Positions 46,479 to 61,100 of a stretch of 64,000 nt of DNA are shown here, piece after piece. The stretch comes from Triglochin maritima (taxonomy: Eukaryota > Streptophyta > Magnoliopsida > Alismatales > Juncaginaceae): the NCBI GenBank assembly GCA_963682175.1, contig OY821775.1, forward strand, positions 50,006,053-50,070,052, given 5' to 3'. Numbering within the stretch: position 1 is the stretch's first letter; every line of letters starts with the position of its first letter. The notes under the pieces are model-generated. The model saw nothing but the letters and a program-made list of their open reading frames with translations, did not search any database and was not told the DNA's origin. The position numbers and the translations under genes are program-made.

Positions 46479-46630
46479 ATTACAATCATAGGAGAAATAT
46501 AATTTAGAAAATATGTATAAACGGGAAAATAAAATAAAATAGTAACTCTTTGATTGTTGATTGAACCAATAACAGAAGCAAGTGGGCTGTTGCTGGGCCT
46601 AAATGGGCCATTACAACTCAGCCCATTGGT

Positions 46631-46637
46631 AAAAAAA
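46631..46637 (-). terminator. RNA polymerase III terminator of tRNA-Ala
   Basis: Seven T on the minus strand, 7 nt after the tRNA 3' end. Confidence 0.85.
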
Positions 46638-46644
46638 CCAAAAG

Positions 46645-46717
46645 TGGAGATGCGGGGTATCGATCCCCGTACCTCTCGCATGCTAAGCGAGCGCTCTACC
46701 ATCTGAGCTACATCCCC
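46645..46717 (-). tRNA. tRNA-Ala (AGC)
   Basis: The minus strand folds as a complete 73 nt tRNA: acceptor GGGGATG/CATCTCC with discriminator A, D-loop AGCTCAGATGGTAGAGC, anticodon loop TTAGCAT with anticodon AGC, and a T-arm with GGATCGATACCC. No CCA is encoded and no intron is present. A run of seven T on the minus strand (46631-46637) serves as the pol III terminator. The internal A and B boxes look intact, so it should be functional. Confidence 0.97.
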
Positions 46718-47613
46718 ATGGACGTTCGGTTTAACTTTGTCATTATCATATACTTTTATCTCACTTCATCTACCTATGCATAGTTTTCAACATTTCAAAC
46801 CAAATACATGTACATATCCTACGACGATAAGTTAAGTTGACGACAACTAGGATTCGAATAATCGGGCTTAAGATTTCATCTCGGAACATTTGGATAAATG
46901 AGCTAAGTTAGCTCAAACTAGATTTGTGTTGGGTTTATGTTATTAAAGATTAGAGAGATATACCAAAATGGTTTAAAGTGTAACGAGTTGTCTTTAAGTT
47001 TCTTCCATGTCATCTTTCCTTGTGAATTAATCATTTATATTACTTTTGTTTTTTTAATATTTACAGATGACTAACTTTGTTAGTAAATCTAATACTTTGG
47101 AATAACTACGATTTGGGTACATACCCTGATAGATGTCTTTGTGTACTTACTTTGAGTAAGGATCTTATTATGATGAAACATGATGATGTGTTAAAACATA
47201 TATATATATATATATATGAAGAAATTGACAATGTTCCACTCCACATGAAGCTAGACTAGAAGTCTATCATACATATATTTTATCACATCACAATATGAAA
47301 GCTTTTATCATTTATATATCTTGCTAAATCATATATACCATGCATCTTTAAAACTCTTATTAATAAATCATACCAACAAAAGAAAACCACTACAGCAATT
47401 GCACATGAGTTTTGTGCTATACATGGCTTTCCCAAACTAAAAATTGATGGATTAGACTTAATTATGTCGTCATCCACTCAACAATATAAATCTTCAAATG
47501 AAAAGACAATCAGACTTAGTCTGATTTCCCACCAGAGCGTCTTCTACTTTCAATAGGTCATGAACTAGATCAGAATCCTTCTCATCGTCGTAACTAATTA
47601 AGGTTGGTAATTT
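46718..47613. other. Intergenic between tRNA-Ala and beta-xylosidase
   Basis: AT-rich, with a short TA run near 47197-47216. The last ~200 bases before 47614 should be the beta-xylosidase 3' UTR. Confidence 0.5.
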
Positions 47614-50600
47614 CTATAGCCGCACTGCCTCTGCTAAGATGTTAAGGGAGTGCGTAGCGTTGCCCACGTGGAAGTGGTGCTGACCAATAGGAATCCTTCG
47701 GATCCCATCCACGTCAGCAAAGCTTAGATCTTTACAAACGTCAATGTTCAATTCTAAACGTACGCTGGACTTGGACGCCAAGAAGACTTTTTGGAAAGCG
47801 ACCAACCGTCTTTCCGACACCAAAGGTTCGTTTGATGTGCTCGAGAACACTAACATTGTGTGTGTTCCATCCATCTCTCCCTCATTCTCGACGTTCACAT
47901 GCATCGGCATAAACACACCTTCGCATTTCGCGTGATTAACCCTCACTGCCGACGAATTTAGGAATGAAGTTGGTCGCTTTCCATCGAGTGGGACCAAAAT
48001 AGTTGTCGGGGCGTGGACAATATCGTGCCTGAACGAGGTATAGGTCAATCCATATCCGAATCCGTATACGACAGGCCCACGGTAGAACCTGTGAGTCCTA
48101 CCTGGGTAACCTCTTGCTGGATCGGGCCGTAAGCCCATCTCTGTCATGGGCACTTTCGCCACGAAGTCTTGTGGGTACCATGTCATTGGTAGCTTCCCTC
48201 CTAAAAAATTAAACACAATTTTTCTTGTTTTCTGAGTGTTAAGTATACAATATGTATATAATGCCATATATGTTTGAAGTAACATAAAACTACGCTCGTT
48301 GTATAAGATTTTAAGTGATAATTTTTTTGTCAAAATTTGAAGAAAATATGAGAATCCATATATGTACCTGGACTAAATAACCCAAAAATAGCCTCAGCAA
48401 TGGCTTGCCCTCCCGCTTGGCCTGGATATCCAACCCAAAGAATGGCTTGAATCCTCGGGTGGTTCTTGGCGAACGTCACATCAACCGGTCCACCACACAT
48501 TAGTACCAAAATGATAGGGCCTCTAGAAGCCCTTGCCACCTTGGTGATTAGCTCTTGTTGGCGTCCAGGGAGGAGGATACTATCACGGTCTCTTGTCTCA
48601 GCCTCGATCGATTGATCAAGCCCAACAACTAGTATTGTTGCATCAGAAGTCCTGACAACGTTGATTGCCGGACCAAATGGTTGGTCCCCAACACAAGCTA
48701 CGTCTCTACACCCTACCTCATGTACGGTTTTCACGAATCGTGATATTCCCAATAGTGGGCTCGTGTACTTACACGCAATACCTAACAACAAAACAAATCA
48801 TAATCATACATCAAAACTCCAAAAGATACTTTAATGAACTAAGTAATGGGATCGTACCAGCATAATTTCCAATCATTGTGACCGTTGCATCGGAATTGGG
48901 CCCAATAACTGCAACTTGGTTAAGTCGACGTGAAAGAGGAAGTGCACGACGGTCATTTTTTAGCAAGACCAGACCTTGTTTTGAGGCCTCAAGGGCCAGA
49001 TGTTGATGGGCCGGGCTGCAAACATCTTTCGGCCCAAGATGCCCGAATGGTTGATTTGAAGGTTCTTCTCCATCATACATCCCAAGTCTCATCTGGACTG
49101 TGACTGTGTTGATAACTGCATTGTCTACTTCTTGTAGGCCCAAAAGATTCTGACGAAGAGCATCACCCGTGTATTGGGCCAGAAATGGGCCACAGTCCAA
49201 GTCCAGCCCTTCAAAAGCCCATTAGGCCCAATAAAAATTTCAGTTGAAAAAAAGGCGCCAAAGTTAGTTGTTGTTGTTTTTTTTTATATATATATAAAAA
49301 AATACCAGCTTTGATGGCGGCTGCCGCGGCGGCGGCGGGTGTCTTTGTGTAATGTTGTTGGTCGAAAAAGACTCCTACGGAATCGCAATCCGAGACGATG
49401 TAGCCATCGAGGTGCCACTCGCCGCGAATTGTGTCTAGGAGCAACCGACGGTCGGCGCACGTCGGTATGCCGTTGACTTGATTGTAGGAACACATTATTG
49501 ATGCCGCCTTTCCCTCAGCGACGCACATTTTGAATGGAACATCGTATGTGTCCTCGAGATCTTGTTTCGACACTCTGGCGTTGAAGTGGAACCTGTCAAC
49601 GCCACGCCAATTGTCGAGGTCGTATGCTGTGTAGTGCTTGCAACATGCTGCCAACTTTAGGCGGTTGCCGGCATAAGGCTGCTGGAGACCACGAACGTAT
49701 GCCGCAGCGTACTTTCCGACCACCACTGGATCCTCGCCTGGCGTCTCTTGGCCGCGACCCCACCGTGGGTCCCGGTAGATGTTTACATTGGGGCTCCAAA
49801 ATGTTAGACCTGCCTGACCGCCATTGTACATCGCCCGTCCCTCGTCGGACACTACCTATAGCCGGCGTCGGAAACGGTGCACATTAGCAAAAGAACCGTA
49901 CATTATGCTATTGTGCGCCGTGAAGATCCAGTTTTGCACTCCAAACTTTCTAAAAGATGGGCATGATTAGGAGAAGTATAGTACGTTTTGTTTTCTTGTA
50001 AACCATGAAAAGAATAGTTTGTTAATCACAACCTTATAATGATGTCAAAAGTTGCGGTTATCTCAAAACCATATTCGATCAGAAGATCAACTTCGTAGGT
50101 AAAATGGAGTTATATATCTTCGGTGGATGACAAATTCAAAAAAGAAAACATGCATGGATTTTGCTATTAGATTTGGTTCGATTCTTCAGAAGCAAGAGTC
50201 CAAGAATGGTTTGGTTAAGATGAAATAATATTAGGTGGGACTACTGGGGGTCTACATTAATCCCCTCTGTCCGATTAACATGTGACCCTTTTTTTTTTTT
50301 TTTTGAATGCGAACATGTGACCTTGTCCCCACTTATCAACCAAATAGTGGTTGACGCCCAATTGCATGAACTAAATTAAGTTGGTTACTTGACGCCTACT
50401 TGCATGGACTAAAGTTATTAACAGACAATAACACCACTCCAAATGTAAAACATATATAGCAACATGTTACTTCTTGAAGAATAAGAAAAGTGGTGCACAT
50501 CGAATCATACATTAAAAATACCTATAAATAATAATAGAGAAAAAAATAGTCAAACATAGACACAAATTGGACTTCAAACTTCTATCAAAATTTTCTAACC

Positions 50601-51163
50601 ATCCATTCATTGTTCATTCTTAGTTATGTCTAGGCCTTATATTCAGCCTTATTTTCTGATTTTCGTTGTAGACAATTATGTAGTCGTGTTAGAAAATAAT
50701 ATGCATGTGTATTTTGTCACGTTGGAATTGATGATATGTGAATATAATATAATATAAAATATTGATCTACCTTCCCAATCTCCTCCCATAGGGTGGCGTT
50801 GAAGGAGGCCGCGGTGGTGATGACCTGAGGGAAGGCGGTGGCCCCTGGGAATGCCCCACCGAACTTCGTACCGGGGCCCACATTGGACACCCCATGCAAC
50901 GCCTCGTTCCACCACTCGTAGCCGGCGATCCCCAATCGGGGTACGCCGGCCGCATTGTTGACTAGAAGCCTGATCTTCTCCTCGACCGTCAACCGCGACA
51001 CGAGGTCCCTTGCTCGCAAGTGGATCGGCTTAGAGGTCATACAAAAGGGTAAGCCACTCGTAGGTCCCCCGCCGCAAGCAAACGCCGGGCGGGAGTGGGC
51101 TCGATATGAGTAAGATAGGAGTGATACAAGAATGGTAAGGAAAAGAATGGAGAAAGAAGCCAT
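47614..51163 (-). CDS. BXL: Beta-D-xylosidase, glycoside hydrolase family 3
   Basis: Five exons (51163-50771, 49855-49306, 49208-48858, 48781-48368, 48200-47614) give 764 residues, the usual length for plant BXL proteins. A signal peptide (residues 1-24) directs it to the cell wall. The GH3 N-terminal domain contains [53 protein letters not shown] and SDCDSV (residues 286-291, with the predicted nucleophile Asp287). The C-terminal GH3 domain contains [35 protein letters not shown] (predicted acid/base Glu near 491-493), [10 protein letters not shown] and a fibronectin III-like end ([12 protein letters not shown]). It hydrolyses xylose, and in some members arabinose, from xylan and arabinan side chains. 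The paralogue number cannot be fixed. Confidence 0.95.
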
Positions 51164-53200
51164 TTGGTTGTGAGAATTATGGGAGGCTTGAGTGTGAAGG
51201 GTATGTATATATAGATAGCTAGACTTGGCTTTCAGAATGCAGGATAAGATAATGAAAAAAATATATATAACAGTGGAATCAAGAGTTATAAACATGTTAT
51301 ATTGTTGTTGTCCACCATGATGATGAAATCAATACAACAGTGGTGCATGTAGTCATGTATGATTGTAGGGTTTTTAATAAAAAAAATACTAGTTCAATTT
51401 TTTTATTTTTTTTAACGAACTTACAACTAAAATAGACATACGCGACGTCCTTAATTCATAGAATATGATATATCTTTAATCTTAACTATTGTAAAGGTCT
51501 TGGCATGCCGGGCTTATATGACGTCTATAGGAGTTGTGGGATGATAGTTATCAAATATTAATTAATATGCAAATGTGAAAATATGTATATTTGTTGGTAT
51601 ATAATTTAAAACCATATAAGGTGTATGCATATAGCAAGCCATTGTACATAACTAGATTTATGCATGTGTTCATAGCTTAGTTATTAATTATGATTCAAAA
51701 GAATTCATTTTTAAGTTCATTGTTGTCTCTACTTAATGGATTATTATATAGATATTAAGAACAATAGAACTCATGAAATGTTTGGATATTTGTAGGGATG
51801 CATGCCTTTGGTTGTATTATTCTTACTTGTCCATGTTAGCCTATATATTTTCTGCCTGTCAAAGTTTCCTCCAAAGAATAATTATCACTTTAATATTTAA
51901 CACGAATTAAAGCATGAAAGAGAGTGGGATGGAAAGATAGTGTGGTCTATATGTTGCTGTTTGTTTCCATATCTTCCTATGTGGGGTCTATCATCGTGTA
52001 TCAATGTTGGACTCAAAATCAAAGTTTACCAAAAGGAAGCCTAGTCATATTACTCATATATATAGGACGAAATAAATTTATAGAAAGGAAAAAAATGGAA
52101 ATAAAGCAAAGCATCTTACTTTTCATGTGTTGGTATTCAATATATGGTGGATTGCTGCGTTAGCAGATACGTATGATTTCTGTAGGGAATCTAATTTTTT
52201 GTATGATGACGTAAATACACAATATACTTTTGGAAATTGATATATCCAACTATCCAAGTACGTAATTCATATGGTTATCGACCTCCATACCAACATGGGT
52301 CATAAATGAATAGTTGAAGTTTTAACATGAAGTGGAAAATACAACTTTGCGTACCACTTACCTTACAAGATCAAAAAGAAAAAAAAAACTTACCTTACAA
52401 GATTAACTATCATGCATACCTAATTTGGTGCATAATATGTGTATCATTTACAATGACATGAAGGTGTATAACATTGATTGGAACTGATTGATGGTTCTCA
52501 ACATGTTGGGGCATGATAGGTGAATGTTAATTTTCTTTGAAAACCTGTGTTTGAGGTCAAAGGCTTTGTAAGAAGGTGAGTATATATAATAAAAGAGTGA
52601 AAAGTGGAAGGTGATCTAATATGCACTGAGTAGTTGGCAGGAAGTTTATAAGTGGAGATAAGGATTGTACTTTTCTTGAGCTGCCATTCTTGTTGCTTTG
52701 GAGAAAGAAGATTCAAATTCACTCCACCACACATTCATATATAATTCCTTAGTCCTTGGCTTCATATATTTTAGGACAGATGTGCTGCGACTATTATTTA
52801 TTTATTAATGGAGGTGATTAACATCATTTTCATCGAGACATTACGCTCTTGTTAGAATTGCAACATTCCTTTCTTAATTTCATCTCGGAAAACATAAATA
52901 ATTAGCAGCTAATATTCATGTGGTCCAACAAATATATACCACGTACTCTGTACTCGACATGCACCCGTGATATGTCTGTGTACCATATATATATAATTTT
53001 TTGGTTTTTGTGTTTTCTAGTGATAATAATATTATATCCGTTGATGTATGGATCACAGATGATTTCTCGTTGGGTGGTGGTGTTTTGACTTGTGAGGTTG
53101 CATGCTTGCACAGAGTGGAGAATGAAATTGTGTGTGTGTTAGATTTTGTTTTTGTGGTAGTTATAACTTAATAAAAGAATATTAATACTACTATATCACT
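51164..53200. other. Beta-xylosidase promoter and intergenic DNA
   Basis: A minus-strand TATATATA lies near 51206-51214, about 45 bp upstream of the BXL ATG. Further out I find only AT-rich sequence; short open frames such as 52498-52734 have no family resemblance. Confidence 0.45.
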
Positions 53201-56200
53201 TCACTACAACTTTTTATATACATGATCAAGCGGGACTTAGGGTTTCTCTAGAAATAAAGATTATGTAATAACAAAATGTTATCTCTTCTTTTTTCAAGAC
53301 AACACTTTCCAATACCAAAGTCATAATTTTCAAAGCAAAATAAATTTACACCTTGACATGCATTTTAACTTAATTATCATATCATCACATTTTATTCTTC
53401 TCAAAATGTTTATCTTACATGGACTAGACAAGTCAATCCTCAATAATAGGATCTAGCACATAATTGAGAAATTGATAAAGCATGAACACTTTTTCTCTCT
53501 GGTTCATCTAAATTAATTCAGTATTTGAGATGACATGTTTGTGCAAATAATTCCACACTGAAAAAGATGTGCACACCAAACACATTATCTTGTTGCTTGC
53601 TTGTGTCAGAGCATATGTTGGAGGGTTTCTTTCATGAGAGTTTGTTCGATACAAGCCATACCCAACCACCTCATATCCTAATAATAAAGAGAATATGACC
53701 ACCTTTTGCTCTCATCACAGTGTCATCTCAAGGTTGGGAACAGTTCACTGCTTTCTATTTCCATGTGATTGCTACTATTTTCATAATTTGCTTCTATTCA
53801 TCTACATTTGTCAAATATGGTGTTCTCATGCCATAAGCTTAGTTATCTTAGTCACTTAAAAGAGTGTAAGTTCACTCTAAAAGTATGTTAACTTAAGAAT
53901 ATGTATAGATGTGTCAAATATGGTCTTCTCTTGTCAAGAGCCCGGCCAGTTAGCTTACTTAGTCAGTTAAGAGTATCTATTATGAACCAATTAAATACGG
54001 TCAAATTTATTTCTGTAATTCAAGGTACCAAAGGTATCATTGTCACACTTGAGAGGTTTTAATATGAAATATAACTTAATGGATATTTTTTGCAATTAAT
54101 TAGTGTTCAAATGATATTGGTGCGAATATTAATATGGTAAAACTTTGTTGAGATTGCTGGCCAAGTGCAGATTTTGACCAGGAATTTCTTGTAACGAGAG
54201 ATTGTTTATCTAATGTTGTGGGCTGGTAAAGTGGTAACCCATCACAAACATTATACTTTCAAAGTGAGGATATAACTTCTCCCCAAGATAATTTAAAAGA
54301 GAAAAATTTCTGCAGTCATTCAGAGAGATCTCTTGATGTAATAAAAGTTAATATATACGCACACATTGCCTCATAAACCTCTAATTAAATTAAATTAAAT
54401 TTGTATCTGGACCCAATAGTGTGCTCTTATCTTATTCAAGTATCATTATTTTATAATTCAAAATAGCAACATTATTTTTTCAGAGTTGACTGTACAACTA
54501 AAACTTAGACATAAATGTATTACCACTAAAAATTAACATCATCAGAAACTTTGAATTTTCCTCTAGTAGGCAGAGGTTCACTAGTCTAGCAATAATTTTA
54601 AATTTGCTGTGTAATAATACTGAGCTGTGGTTATAAAAAAAGACAGAAAAAAGGTTAAAGTCCATTACTGCAACCAAATCTTAAAGTTGAACCCAACTTG
54701 CTTGCTTGTGTTTCTAGAAAAAAGATACCCAACACCACAAGTTAAGCAAGCTTGAATTGAAATCAATCAACCTCAACTTCAAGAATCATAGCTGTTAACT
54801 AAGTACTGATTTGATTAGAGATTACATATTTATTATACTAGCAAGACCCACAAATAAGGGATAGGATCGAACTCATGCACTTATCCAATCCAATGGCCAC
54901 AAATGATACTTGCATTAATTTATTGTAGATGCATATCCAAAACATAGCATGTGGGTATGGCCAAAATTCTTGTTACCTTAGAATAATGTTGGGTCCACGT
55001 TCGTTCGTTATCCTTTCATGCAAACCCTAATAGGTTGGGAAGGGTGACGATGATTGAATTGCCAATCTTATTGGATTGGTTTTAGGGTTACACGTCAAGT
55101 CATGTCATAGTCCCATGCATGATAATTAGAATTCGGAATAACATTTAATTATGAACTCAAAGCTAGGTAGATAAGCTAGGTGACTATTTGTACATTGTGT
55201 ATATATTTCTAATTTTAGCCATCTGAGATTTGAATTTCATATCATATTTTTGAACTCATGTTGTAACGCATGAGACTCATGTTGTTTAAGTAACATTTTT
55301 AAGAAGGTGTCATTTCCCGTAAACTTAGGAAAATCCCTAAAGCTTGATGGTCATTAAGTGATTTTTTTATCATAATAACCACATTTTGGATTTACAAGAT
55401 AATTTACTGCAAGATGCTTTACAATCTCTTAGTCTTAGGTAGCTGAAGGATAAGGTTGCATAAATCCACTACTCCCATCCTACCTCGCCCAGAGTGGTAT
55501 CCCATCTTTTAAGGCATTGGTGTAATGTTGATGATGACACTACATTATTAGTTAGGCTACTAAATAGGAATTAAGATAACTACTTGTATTTAGATTGCGA
55601 CTCTGCAAGCATGGCACCTCTTTGCTGTAACACATCCATCATTCATGCATTCAAACTTTGAGAGGTATACGTTAGCAGCCTTTGCTTTCTCCTTATCTTT
55701 TGGTGAGAGCTGGATTTTGGAGTTTATCCGTGATGAAAATGAAATTTATTACATATGAAGCCAAGAATAAATTTTAAGAGAAGATATCCAATCACATCAT
55801 GTGTTGCACATTTTTGGATTTATTTAGCCCCATCAATTCGAAATGGAACCAATCCGGTACTATCAAGCTTCTTGGATGAAAAGGTTTTTTTAAGGTTTTT
55901 ATCAAAATTAACTTCCACCCTCAAATTAAATTTGATGTCATATATACCCTCAAGATGTTACTGCCTTCTATCAATAATTTTCGATATCATACTTAACCTC
56001 GTCTTGTTTATTTAATTATGAACATGTGGAAAGCATTAGGTTATACTCCCAAGACTATTTTTTTATGGGCAACCATTTATCTTTGAGATGAAAATCAGCC
56101 GTTGTTTTCAAGTAATAGAAAACAGTAAGATGTGGATAATAAACAAGTCACATCCAATCAATGCTCAATTTCATATAAACAAGTTGTGACTTAAGTTTTT

Positions 56201-57639
56201 GGTTTTCTAACCAAAATTATTTTCATACTCTGAAAATTCAGATTTATATATACTTAACGCACGAATCTATGTCCTTGGGACTCATCATTTTGATCTAAAA
56301 TTATTTTTCTACATTATCATAATACAAGAACTAAGGACAGAAGTGTGGCTTAGCTTGAGTCCACCAAAAGCATCAATTTGGAAGTAAAGCTTAAAGTCAA
56401 AGAAGTTTGTCTTAGATAAGTTATTTTAAGGCCAAATTGTTGCACAAAGAAGATGTGTTTTCATATGCTTGTTTTCACATATAATTAGGAAATGATAAGT
56501 TGGGGAGAGAGAATATTTATTAGTCCAAGTTGGCGTCAAGTTGCTTCGTAGGAAAATGTTAAGATTCCTTTTAAATACAAACCAAGAATAAGTAGAAGGT
56601 AGTAGTAATCTTTTGAGAGGTACATGCATGGGTCGTCAAAATCCTTAAGTTGGCATTAAAAATGCTAATATGTCTTGATTTTGCAGTAACCATCAGAAAT
56701 CGATTGTAACCAAGGATACACTTAGAAGTTCGAATGAGGGTGATTGTTTTGGAGATAGGGATAAAAGATTAAAAGTTGCTGCTAAGGAAAAATAATATGT
56801 AGTTGAAATGGTAATTGCTTAGAGGGGTTATTCTTCCTTTAGTATAGGTTTCGAATATTATGAAAATAATTAATGAAGGAATTATTTCCAGAGATAAATT
56901 TAAGAGTGACACAACCTTTGACTCAAAAAAAAAACACAATCCAACTCGACCAAGTCGGCTTGATTTGGGTTTGGTTTTCAATCCCGCTCTTGACCGAGCG
57001 AGCACCTCCATCCAAACGAAAAGAGAAAATAAATTAAAAAAATGAATTACTATTCTGACAATTACTTTAGGCAATAGCAAGATAATGGACTACCATGGAT
57101 GAGATTAATAATCGCCCCCATCATTTTCACTCTAATCACTCTTCGATTAGGCTTATAGTTATCCTATAATATTTTCCCTTACATTTAGAAATCGGTGGGA
57201 ATAATTTATACATACTTCTGACAAGTTAAAAAAGAAGAAGAAAGATCCTATTAATGATCTAAGATTAAATGTTACACCAATAAGTCAAACACCCAAACTT
57301 TTTGACGCAATCATATCTTCTCTCCTTTCTTTAGTCTCAAAATACCTTTTCCTCTTATACTTTTTCTCACCACTTTTTCTCACACAGTATCCGAAAATGA
57401 TAAAAGAAGATAAATATGCTCCTTGCCTTGTAACTCTTGATCACTTTATTCTCTTTGCAAATTGTCACCAAAGAAAAGTAAGTAACAAAAGTAAAGTCGT
57501 CAGCCCAGAAATAATATGGAAAATCTTGAGCCACAATATTGATTAGTGGGGTAATTCTTCAAGCAAAAGGCAGAGGCTCACTTCTAGCGTATGTAATAAC
57601 CTTTCCTAAATATTTGAAGGCATAAATGGAAGGTTACTT
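53201..57639. other. Large gene-free AT-rich interval
   Basis: No exon-like frame, tRNA, terminal repeat or LTR signature was found on either strand. A pair of similar phrases ending CTAAAT near 57590-57665 forms a short imperfect direct repeat (~66 bp period). Confidence 0.5.
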
Positions 57640-58121
57640 TTAGCATATGTAACAACCTCCCCTAAATGGTACCTGATCGAAAGCTTTATTAAGATTACAA
57701 AAGTAAAACTCTGATAAATACCGAAAACTGAAAATTAGAAAAGAAACAATTGACATTAACGTCCGTATGCTACAACAAAAACATATAATAGCATTCAAAA
57801 CAATGCTAAATGACCTGAACGAAATTATAACTCGAAACGAGCAAAACCCGAAACAGAAGAGATCACATGTAAAGTATGAATCCTTGGTTCTGTAAGGATG
57901 CGTTACAAAAAATGGAGAAATATTGGAAAACGTCAAAGCATGGGAACAAGTACAACAAGATCCGTCGAAACCAAAACCTGATAAGAGGCTTACAGATCCC
58001 AGCGCTACACTGGCATAGGGAGCCATTATAACACCAGTCCATTAAACATCCGATAAGTGCGTAAAAAAATTTGCTTAATGAAACCAAATCTTCTGTGATG
58101 GTGGCAAAGTCTCACGCATGG
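57640..58121 (-). other. Probable SAR1 3' UTR
   Basis: Sequence directly downstream of the SAR1 stop on the minus strand, with no other gene; the polyadenylation site is not determined. Confidence 0.4.
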
Positions 58122-61100
58122 TTACTTGATGTATTGGGATACCCATTTGAAGCCATCACCATAACCCATTTTGCGCACTATGCTGCACATGAAAACTTCA
58201 AGTGGGCGAACATTGGAGTCCGTGAGATTCACCTTGCCCTTTCCGGTTGTGAAGTTGTTCAAACCCAGATGAAAACGCAGCTCTTCTTCAGAAGCTGCAT
58301 ATGGGATGTCAATCTTGTTACCTAGGATAAGGAAGGGGACGGTTGCAAGTGAGTCGTCGGAGAGGAGCGCATCGAGCTCTTTTTTCGACTCAGCGAACCT
58401 TTCCTTGTCGAAGGCGTCAACAAGATATACAACAGCATCAACCTGCAAATCCAGTATCCATTAGTTGTGCTACAAGGCACTGAAAGATACATCATACATT
58501 TACATGGAGAAAAAGAAAAGTCTACCCTAACAAAACAACTCTAGACAAACAAAGAACATAGCACTTGCACTTCTGATATCCCAGACTAGTATTGACATTT
58601 CTGTCAAATATTCACTGCTCATAATTTACAAATGATATGGCAAAATTCATATCTTCCATCATGGATCGAAGCCAGAGTTTATATCTTAGGCTATGAATCT
58701 AGGTTACGTACCCATTGCCCGTCATTCTTCTCTTAGCAGGGGGAGAATTTTGGATTCGGTGATGCAGGCTATGGTAGTGGAGGGTAGAACTAAGGTGATA
58801 TGTGTACACTTCTAATTTGTTACCTTCAATTATGCTTTCCCTAGATTGATTGAACTCCCAACTTACTGACTTGAGGGAGGTATTCTATAAAAGTTGGTGC
58901 ACCTAATGAATGAGTTTTGTAATTGAAGACATAAATCATAAATGTAAGATCAAGCCAAAGGAGAGGCTATCCAGAAGAGTTATACCCTTATGATAGTGAT
59001 GGTGGTTAAGGGTTTGCTCTCTGTATTTCGTATACTTGGCAAAAGAAGGAAAACTACTTAACTAGTATGGTATATTTCTTTTTTTCTGATCGGTACTGGT
59101 ATGACATATATCCCACAAAGAAGTCAAGAATCCATCAAGTAACTTGTACAAAGAAAATAAACTAAGTGGTAATAGAAAGCAAATACAATGTTAACCAGCA
59201 GTACTGGTATCACAGCATTGAACATTATCCCATGATTTTTCTGTTCTTAACCTTCACTCAATGAGCAATATACATTAACGAAAGAAATATTGTAATCTCA
59301 ACTCTAAAGGTTCTTTAAGAGGACAGATGGGCTTTCAGACCCAAAAAAAAAGCCTAACTTAGGTACACACACTAAAAGGCAGTCCCCTGCAATTGTAATT
59401 GCACATGTCAACTCTACACCATGGAGGAATGTGTTGGTAAGGTGAGACAATAACTACAAGTCTACACCAATTAATATACCGAAGTCTTTAAACATCGATC
59501 CCCACAATAACATTTGACTTTACAGCTCAAATCCCATGCAAAATAGCTCATCAACCTTGACAGGAGTCATTATGGATCAAGTTACACCATAGCGATATTA
59601 GAAAATCAATAACTTATCAAAGATATACATTAATTGGAACACTGCAACATCATTCCTAACTTTGCATGAGAGGTCGATTCTAAAGAATCAGACGATGATA
59701 CCGCAAAAGGTCAAATCAACTTGTCACATTTTCATATTGAAACCATCATATTTTTGAAGTAACCAACTTTGTTTTGATGTCTTTAAAGTCAAATGACAAA
59801 CAAAACAAGACTTTCAAGTTTCAGTCAATTGGACTACGGTGTCTGAAGGGCCAAACCAACAAGTTGGGAACTAGTCAACTGACTTTTGTTGAGTTTGACT
59901 TTTCAGATTTTTGTCAGAAAATCTAATCAAATGTGCAAGCAAAGAGATGTATGAAATACTGAATATATAAATAATTATAAGAAACAGAATATTCTCAATA
60001 ATATTCAAGTGGTCCACTTTTTATCGGTAAACTAAGATCCTATTTTTTAAAATTGAAATATGACAATTATTTTTGACCATATAAGTTCATCAAATTTCTT
60101 TGGGATAAAAGTCATAAAACAATCATTCCAAATATTAAATCCTCTTTACCCATACAATTCAGCTGAAGCGAGTCAGAGCCCGAGAAGTTGTGCTGCATGT
60201 TTGTTGTGTAGGGATTGGACATTGGAGTTGAGAAGATGGGGTAAATCACTTGGGTTTTGCAAAAATGGCCATATGGATAATCACATTCTTAATTGGTACG
60301 ACTAAACCAATCACCCATTTATTAGTTGTTGACTAATCGGACAAATTTTAATCGAATCCAGCTGACTAGTGTGTTGGGAGGGACATAGTGACCGGTCCTA
60401 CCTACTTGTAGTTAATCAAATTGGTTCATCTAATTAATTAATTTTGTGACAAAATATAGAAAACCATCCCATTAAAAATATGTTTGACTTAATTGTCACA
60501 GTTGAATAACAATGAGATGGCAAGAACCAACACTCGCATGCAAATGCATTTTTGTATGGTTTGGAAAAACTAATGCTCCAAAATACACAATAATAGAAAT
60601 TACTACAGCACAGGTCAACAGGATAATACTAGTACGCTACGAAAAGCTTCATTCCCAATTTAGTTAGCCCTACTTCTAAAGAGGAACTACGAAGAGGTTG
60701 ACATCCAAGTACTGTATCACTCAATTCTGAACAAAAGTCAACAAGCCTTTGGCAAGAACATAAACTCAATAGTGAATTGAGTCAAAATTATTTGCACTTG
60801 AGGCATCTCAAGTTCTCAACTAATCATTTTACATATTTTAAAAGAAGATGAGTTTGAACCACACAACCATACAGATGAGACACTAGTGGGGCTTCCTTCT
60901 GGTCCAAACATGTTAAATGAACTAATTTTAAATTTGATTCCTAAGAATACAACAGAGACACTAAAACTAGGACTAATTGACACTGTTTTCGAGTATAATA
61001 AATTGTCCTGGAAAGTCAAATGATGAAACGAATCTAGAGAGAAGACCGAAATGTCAACAATCAGCATCCGAAGATTAGAAGTACAATATAATGAATAAAA

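Noticed and set aside
46238..46702. 154-codon frame overlapping tRNA-Ala and the MITE
   Set aside because: It is antisense or overlapping translation of the tRNA gene and GGTCCGGACC repeats.
52498..52734. 78-codon minus-strand frame upstream of beta-xylosidase
   Set aside because: No recognisable family, no splice partners and no promoter signal; kept as intergenic.
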